From Actinomycetota bacterium (lineage in GTDB: Bacteria > Actinomycetota > Humimicrobiia > Humimicrobiales > Humimicrobiaceae): 18,158 nt of DNA. The stretch lies in NCBI GenBank assembly GCA_028696435.1, contig JAQVHC010000015.1:1-18158 (forward strand), in the 5' to 3' direction. How positions within the stretch are numbered: position 1 is the stretch's first letter; the number at the start of each line of letters is the position of its first letter. The translations under genes were made by a program, and so were the position numbers. The notes beneath the pieces are model-generated. The model ran no database searches and was not told the DNA's origin. It worked only from the letters and a program-made list of their open reading frames with translations. This document shows, one piece after another, positions 14,122 to 18,158 of the stretch.

Positions 14122-14532
14122 ATGAACTATGTAAATCAGATTTTTTTACTGGGTAACCTGACCAGAGATCCAGAAATTAAATATACTAACGAAGGAACAG
14201 CAATTACTGAAATGGGAATTGCTGTTAATAAAAAATGGACTGACAGAAATGGAAAGGAATCTGAATCAGTTGACTTTTTCAATATCACCAGCTGGAATTG
14301 CCTGGCGGAAAATTGTGCATCCACTCTTAAAAAGGGAGACAGGGTTCTGGTAAGTGGACATGTAAATTTGAGGAGCTGGGAAAACAAAGAGGGGAAAAAA
14401 TTTAATATTACCAGCATCACAGCAGATGTTGTAGCCGTGAGTCTGGAATTCAGTCAGATAAAAATTATGGCAAAAAGTGATGATGAAATAAGTTGTGAAC
14501 CTGAAATAAGAAAAAAGGAAAAATCAAAGTAA
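14122..14532 (+). CDS. ssb: Single-stranded DNA-binding protein, tail-less
   Basis: A 136-residue SSB. The OB-fold is complete: MNYVNQIFLLGNLTRDPEIKYT, the conserved aromatic segment SVDFFNITSWNCLAENCASTLKKGDRVLVSGHVNLRSWENKEGKKFN and the final ITADVVAVSLE. After about residue 113 the sequence is short and ends in Arg/Lys-rich EIRKKEKSK. The flexible acidic tail with a DDDIPF-type tip, which recruits partner proteins in housekeeping SSBs, is absent. AAAGGA precedes the ATG. It sits 47 bases after the pilus genes. A tail-less SSB may be a second, specialised copy (competence or an old mobile element), with the housekeeping ssb elsewhere. Confidence 0.92.
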   Translation: MNYVNQIFLLGNLTRDPEIKYTNEGTAITEMGIAVNKKWTDRNGKESESVDFFNITSWNCLAENCASTLKKGDRVLVSGHVNLRSWENKEGKKFNITSITADVVAVSLEFSQIKIMAKSDDEISCEPEIRKKEKSK

Positions 14533-14716
14533 GGTATATTTAAAAGTCGGCGTATAATTAATGATATTTGCATTTATGATCCAGTATAGTTAATATGATT
14601 TTTAAGCCCGAGAAAGATAAAAGAAATACATAAACCCAAATTGAGTTAAATGTTGTATAATTACCCGGATAATTACCAGAATTCTATTTAAAAAATTTAA
14701 AGGAGCGTTTAGGGGA

Positions 14717-15670
14717 TTGAATTTTAGAAAAACAGATTACGATAATTATGATTATAGTAAGTTCTGGGAGGATAATAAAAGGTTATATGAAGATAAAGCC
14801 GAAAGGATAGCCATCAGGACATTACTGGCCGGGGTGGATAAAAAAGATAAACTTATAGTTGATATTGGTTGTGGTTATGGAAGGTTGTTTAATGAGTATA
14901 TGGATTTTGGGACGGCGGTCCTGGTTGACTATTCGGTTAATAACTTAAAAAATGCCAGAGAAAGAATAAAAAAATTTTTGGGTGATGACCCTGATAAAAT
15001 CTCATCAGTATTTTTTATTGCTTCTGATGCAACCTCTATCCCTATAAAATCAGACAGTGCAGATGTTATATTAACTGTAAGGGTGGTTCACCATCTTGAT
15101 AATCCGGATGGTTATTTTGATGAAGTCAGGAGAATACTAAAGGCAGGTGGCCTTTTTATTTTAGAATTTGCCAATAAAAGAAATATTAAAAACATATTCA
15201 GATTTTTTCTCGGCAGGATGGATACTTCTCCTTTTAATATGGAGCCATCCCAGATAGGTGAAACTATATTAAATTTTCATCCTGAATATATATCAAATTT
15301 TCTAAAAGAGAGAGATTTTGTAATAAAAAAAAGGATAAGTGTTTCTAATTTTAGAGTCAGCTTCTTTAAAAAGTTTCCGGGTACCAGAACTCTTATTTTT
15401 TTTGAGAAAATTTACCAGAAGTTTTTTTACTTTATATTACTGGGACCAAGCGTTTTCTTAGAGTGTGTCCTTAACAAAAAAACAGATAAGAATGTTACTG
15501 GCGTAAATAGCACCAGAGCAAATGGGAAGATAAAAATTGAAGATATTCTAATATGTAATTTCTGTGGAAAAGCAACTCTATCTATTAACGGGAATAAGAT
15601 AAAATGTAAAAATTGTGGTAGTAATTTCATAATAGAGGACGGGATTTATAATTTTAAATTAAAAGCCTGA
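14717..15670 (+). CDS. Class I SAM methyltransferase with C-terminal Trm112-like zinc ribbon
   Basis: A 317-residue protein. Motif I VDIGCGYG (48-55), an acidic strand end VLVDYS (68-73), DATSIPIKSDSADVILTVRVVHHLDNP (104-130) and ILKAGGLFILEF define a Rossmann methyltransferase of the UbiE/Methyltransf_11 kind. The C-terminal 40 residues form a zinc ribbon, Cys280-x2-Cys283 and Cys297-x2-Cys300, ending FIIEDGIYNF. This matches the Trm112-like pattern (C-x2-C...C-x2-C...dGIP). The start is TTG at 14717 with AAGGAG eleven bases upstream; no nearby ATG exists. The substrate is unknown. The middle part (about 185-270) is hydrophobic in places and could be membrane-associated. Confidence 0.85.
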   Translation: MNFRKTDYDNYDYSKFWEDNKRLYEDKAERIAIRTLLAGVDKKDKLIVDIGCGYGRLFNEYMDFGTAVLVDYSVNNLKNARERIKKFLGDDPDKISSVFFIASDATSIPIKSDSADVILTVRVVHHLDNPDGYFDEVRRILKAGGLFILEFANKRNIKNIFRFFLGRMDTSPFNMEPSQIGETILNFHPEYISNFLKERDFVIKKRISVSNFRVSFFKKFPGTRTLIFFEKIYQKFFYFILLGPSVFLECVLNKKTDKNVTGVNSTRANGKIKIEDILICNFCGKATLSINGNKIKCKNCGSNFIIEDGIYNFKLKA

Positions 15671-15702
15671 GCAAATCGCCCGGCCACCGGCTCTAAGGGT
15701 TC

Positions 15703-15741
15703 TTGTAAAAGGATTTATATCCTGTTACAATTGTGATACAA
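15703..15741 (+). promoter_or_regulatory. Hairpin and possible Rex site before rex
   Basis: TTGTAA-A-AGGAT (15703-15714) pairs with ATCCT-G-TTACAA (15719-15730), an 11-bp stem with one mismatch over a 4-base loop; there is no T run directly after it. Adjacent is TTGTGATACAA (15731-15741), carrying the TTGTGA half of the Rex consensus. Rex often represses its own gene, so autoregulation is plausible. The full 18-bp Rex palindrome is not present. Confidence 0.35.
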
Positions 15742-15804
15742 AGTTTTTAAAGGATTTTATTCATAAACAAATAATTATAATTAACCAGGGGATTGATTTA
15801 TAAA

Positions 15805-16449
15805 ATGGCCGAAAAAATATATTCTGAAGGCATTATTTCGAGATTAACTCAATATTTAAAATATGTAGTCCAATTAAAAGAAGCAGGTAAAAGGACCACA
15901 ACTTCTAAAGATATAAGCAAAAATACAGGAATTAATAGCGCAGAAGTAAGAAGAGACCTTAATTACTTTAAAATAAAGGGTAAGAGAGGTGTGGGTTTTA
16001 ATATTGATGAGCTTATCAAATCATTTAATAATATTCTGGGTTACAACAGGTCAGTCCGCATTGCCTTAATCGGGGCTGGTAATCTTGGTAGAGCAATTTT
16101 AAAATATAAAATGCTTGAAAGATTTGGCTTTAGGATAGAATGTGTTTTTGATAACAATCCTGAAGTCATAGGGAAAACCATATCAGGGCACAGAGTACTT
16201 GATATAAACATGATAAAAGATGAGATCAGGAAAAATAATATTGAAATAGCTATACTGGCTGTTCCACCTGATTCTGCACAAAAAGCTACTGACATTCTTG
16301 TTGAAGCTGGTGTTAAAGTAATTATAAATTATACTTCAGTTCCTATTAAAGCACCTGCCGGGGTAAGAGTCGAAACAACTGATCCCATTGAAAAATTACT
16401 GCATACTCTGTATTATTTATCACATACCGGATACGTAGAGTGTAAATAA
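15805..16449 (+). CDS. rex: Redox-sensing transcriptional repressor Rex
   Basis: A 214-residue protein of the normal Rex length. The N-terminal winged helix (AEKIYSEGIISRLTQYLKYVVQL ... DISKNTGINSAEVRRDLNYF ... GKRGVGFNI) is followed by a Rossmann NAD(H) domain with RIALIGAGNLGRAI (about 85-98). The C-terminal swapping helix (DPIEKLLHTLYYLSHT) closes it. Rex binds DNA when NAD+/NADH is high and releases fermentative and anaerobic-respiration genes when NADH accumulates. In the wing turn the usual YFGEFGKRGVGY is YFKIKGKRGVGF. I use the ATG at 15805, not the TTG at 15793 that touches the ribosome-binding site. Its presence supports an anaerobic or facultative lifestyle. Confidence 0.95.
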   Translation: MAEKIYSEGIISRLTQYLKYVVQLKEAGKRTTTSKDISKNTGINSAEVRRDLNYFKIKGKRGVGFNIDELIKSFNNILGYNRSVRIALIGAGNLGRAILKYKMLERFGFRIECVFDNNPEVIGKTISGHRVLDINMIKDEIRKNNIEIAILAVPPDSAQKATDILVEAGVKVIINYTSVPIKAPAGVRVETTDPIEKLLHTLYYLSHTGYVECK

Positions 16450-16509
16450 TTTACATATAAATTTACATAAAGATGCTCAAGAATATAAGAGATAAAAAAT
16501 ATAAGAGAT

Positions 16510-17325
16510 ATGAATAAAGTAAAAGGCTGTTTTATTACAATAATTGTTGTTCTTATACTGGTTGTCCTGGTCTTTCTATTTGCTTCCTTTTTAAATCCCG
16601 AAAGTAGGGATATATTACTACTTGGAATTGATGAGAGGGAAGATAGTAATTCATTTGTTGGTTTAACTGATACTATCATTATTTATCATATTGGTGGTCC
16701 TGGAAAGAAAAGCAGTCTTATTTCTATTCCACGTGATACCAGAGTCTACCTTGAGGGATATGGCTGGAATAAAATTAATGCAGCCTATAAATTTGGTGGG
16801 CACGAGATGATCAAAGAAGAAATATATAAACTCACCGGTATCAGTGCGGGTAAAGTAATGGTTGTTAATTTCAGGGGTTTTAAAGAAATTATTGATATAC
16901 TTGGTGGAGTAACAATCACTGTAGAAGAACCCTTGCACGACCCATTATCAGGAGCAGATTTTGACCCCGGGACCTATACAATGAATGGTGAGCAGGCTTT
17001 ATCATTTGTAAGATGCAGGTCGACTGCAAGAGCTGACTTTGACAGGGTAGACAGGCAGAAATACTTCTTAAGTGAATTGTTAAAGCAGAAATTTAACTTA
17101 TCAATAATTCCTAAAGCTCCCCAGATTATAGAAGTATTAAATGAAGAAACAGAATCTAATTTTTCGGTATGGGATTTTTGTTCTACTGGATTTATGATAT
17201 TATTCTCTGGTAAAGATGTGAACTGGTTAACGATACCCGGAACACCTGCCAGCATAGATGGTATAAGCTATGTAGTTGTTGATGAAAATGAAGTAAGAAA
17301 TTATTTAAATGAGAATTTGAAATAA
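16510..17325 (+). CDS. LytR-CpsA-Psr (LCP) family wall-polymer ligase
   Basis: A 271-residue protein with an N-terminal membrane helix (residues 7-28) and an extracytoplasmic LCP domain. Conserved residues are visible: Asp41 in LLLGIDER, TDTIII (53-58), SIPRDTRV with Arg75/Asp76, NKINAAY (87-93) and FVRCRSTARADFDRVDRQ. LCP enzymes transfer undecaprenyl-linked glycopolymers to peptidoglycan (or to other acceptors), which argues for a Gram-positive-type envelope. The ATG is preceded only by a weak AAGAGA. A short tandem repeat (ATATAAGAGATA twice, ending at the start codon) supplies it. Confidence 0.94.
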   Translation: MNKVKGCFITIIVVLILVVLVFLFASFLNPESRDILLLGIDEREDSNSFVGLTDTIIIYHIGGPGKKSSLISIPRDTRVYLEGYGWNKINAAYKFGGHEMIKEEIYKLTGISAGKVMVVNFRGFKEIIDILGGVTITVEEPLHDPLSGADFDPGTYTMNGEQALSFVRCRSTARADFDRVDRQKYFLSELLKQKFNLSIIPKAPQIIEVLNEETESNFSVWDFCSTGFMILFSGKDVNWLTIPGTPASIDGISYVVVDENEVRNYLNENLK

Positions 17326-17329
17326 TAAG

Positions 17330-17363
17330 AATCTAATCCGGACTGGTAGATTATTCGTTTTTT
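17330..17363 (+). terminator. Intrinsic terminator after the LCP gene
   Basis: AATCTA (17330-17335) pairs with TAGATT (17347-17352), with an inner CC/GG pair closing a small loop, followed by ATTCG and a run of six T (17358-17363). Moderate stem, good position. Confidence 0.6.
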
Positions 17364-17459
17364 ATGTTAAAATAAGAAAAATCATGGATTTAAAAATATA
17401 GAATTAATAAAGCATTTAATATGTAATAAAAAGTATATAAAATTACCAGGAGAGAAGCA

Positions 17460-17774
17460 ATGAATGCTGATAAAGGTTTAAGCATAGCAAATATTTCATC
17501 CCTTTCTGAGAAAGTTTATTTTCTACTGCAGGTTTCAAAAAAATCAGAAGAGCTTGATTCTTTTATAAAAAATAATATACCCCCCGGTGAAAAAAGATGG
17601 TTAGGTGATTTAAAAAGCTGGAAGCTCAATAATAAATGGCTTTTAAAAATTTCTGATATATGCCTGAAAGATTACGATCAAGTCTTTTTTGATTGTGGAG
17701 AAGAGCTACTGGACCTTGGAGACCCGGAAAATTATCAGACTTTCAGAGAAAGAATACTTGAGGAATTATTATAG
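17460..17774 (+). CDS. Uncharacterised small protein
   Basis: A 104-residue protein that I do not recognise. It is acidic, has no signal peptide, membrane helix or cysteine pair, and appears helical. The central block PPGEKRWLGDLKSWKLNNKWLLKISDICLKDYDQVFFDCGEE resembles a short motif seen near helicase-type and J-like proteins (a W-x6-W segment), but the match is too weak to name a function. A good AGGAGAG lies upstream of the ATG. It lies between the LCP terminator and purB, on the same strand and 73 bases before purB, so it may share a transcript with purB. Confidence 0.75.
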   Translation: MNADKGLSIANISSLSEKVYFLLQVSKKSEELDSFIKNNIPPGEKRWLGDLKSWKLNNKWLLKISDICLKDYDQVFFDCGEELLDLGDPENYQTFRERILEELL

Positions 17775-17847
17775 GATGTTATCTGTCTCAACAGTTAATA
17801 ATTAAAAGTGTTCAGTAAATTCTATTATTTATACTATAGGAGTGTCT

Positions 17848-18158
17848 ATGATTCCCAGATATACCTCAAAAGAAATGGCTATGGTGTGGAGTGAAGATAA
17901 TAAGTTTAATAAATGGCTTGATATTGAAAAAGCGGTAGCAAGAGCGCAGGCAGAAATTGGTATCATTCCTTTAAAAGCAGCTGATGATATAAATAAAAAA
18001 GCCAGATTTGAAGTTTCTAAGATAAACGAAATTGAAAAAGAAACAAATCATGATGTTATTGCTTTTTTAACGGAAGTTTCTTCACATATTGGAGATTCAT
18101 CAAAATATCTTCATTATGGGTTAACATCTTCAGATGTTTGCGATACAGCTCTCTCACT
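17848..18158 (+). CDS. purB: Adenylosuccinate lyase, 5' part
   Basis: An open frame of 103 codons runs off the window end. It begins MIPRYTSKEMAMVWSEDNKFNKWLDIEKAVARAQAEIGIIP, the PurB N-terminus. It continues to the family block HDVIAFLTEVSSHIG and YLHYGLTSSDVCDTA, where Thr/Ser of TSSD and the His of the HDV segment contribute to the active site. The enzyme splits SAICAR and adenylosuccinate, releasing fumarate, in purine synthesis. AGGAG sits five bases before the ATG. The catalytic loop and C-terminal half lie beyond the window. Confidence 0.95.
   Translation, partial: MIPRYTSKEMAMVWSEDNKFNKWLDIEKAVARAQAEIGIIPLKAADDINKKARFEVSKINEIEKETNHDVIAFLTEVSSHIGDSSKYLHYGLTSSDVCDTALS

Noticed and set aside
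14656..14676. TATAAT before the methyltransferase as a promoter, with a 12-base repeat of ATAATTACC
   Set aside because: No acceptable -35 box at any usual spacing, and the short repeat is within what AT-rich DNA shows by chance.

Overview
The window comes from an AT-rich bacterial genome. An LCP-family cell-wall protein, a Rex redox repressor, and a Flp/Tad pilus locus with a TadE-type pseudopilin but no visible secretin or outer-membrane genes point to a monoderm or monoderm-like anaerobe. A clostridial Firmicute or a low-GC deep-branching actinobacterial lineage would both fit. This is inference from gene content; there is no rRNA in the window.

Left part (1-5635). A 3'-terminal HAD phosphatase fragment is followed by a compact metalloid/redox cassette: an ArsR repressor with a Cys-x-Cys sensor motif, a COG0701 (ArsP/YraQ-type) permease, a two-cluster ferredoxin with a Cys-rich tail, and a thioredoxin-fold protein with a Cys-rich head. 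Then come a lone tRNA-Pro(CGG), an empty AT-rich stretch, a GNAT acetyltransferase, two degenerate CRISPR-like repeats, a small lipoprotein and a DUF192 protein.

Middle part (5686-14074). A reverse-strand TPR protein and a 540-base repeat-bearing gap precede a Tad (Flp pilus) locus: cpaB/rcpC, tadZ, tadA, tadB, tadC, then flp, tadE and a second TadE/TadG-like pseudopilin. The assembly genes and the pilin genes are separated by one reverse-strand gene for a membrane-anchored CAP/SCP-domain protein. The leader of that gene carries a c-di-GMP-II riboswitch aptamer followed by a strong intrinsic terminator ending just before its ribosome-binding site. A strong bidirectional terminator separates tadC from the CAP gene. 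The CAP gene and flp are divergent. c-di-GMP is therefore directly wired into this surface locus. No prepilin peptidase (TadV) is present, so it must lie elsewhere.

Right part (14122-18158). A single-stranded DNA-binding protein without the usual acidic tip, a class I methyltransferase fused to a Trm112-like zinc ribbon, the redox repressor Rex, an LCP-family wall-polymer ligase, a 104-residue protein I do not recognise, and the 5' part of purB (adenylosuccinate lyase).

The observation I would put first is the c-di-GMP-II riboswitch and terminator in front of the CAP protein inside the Tad locus. The Cys-rich permease/ferredoxin/thioredoxin cassette comes second.
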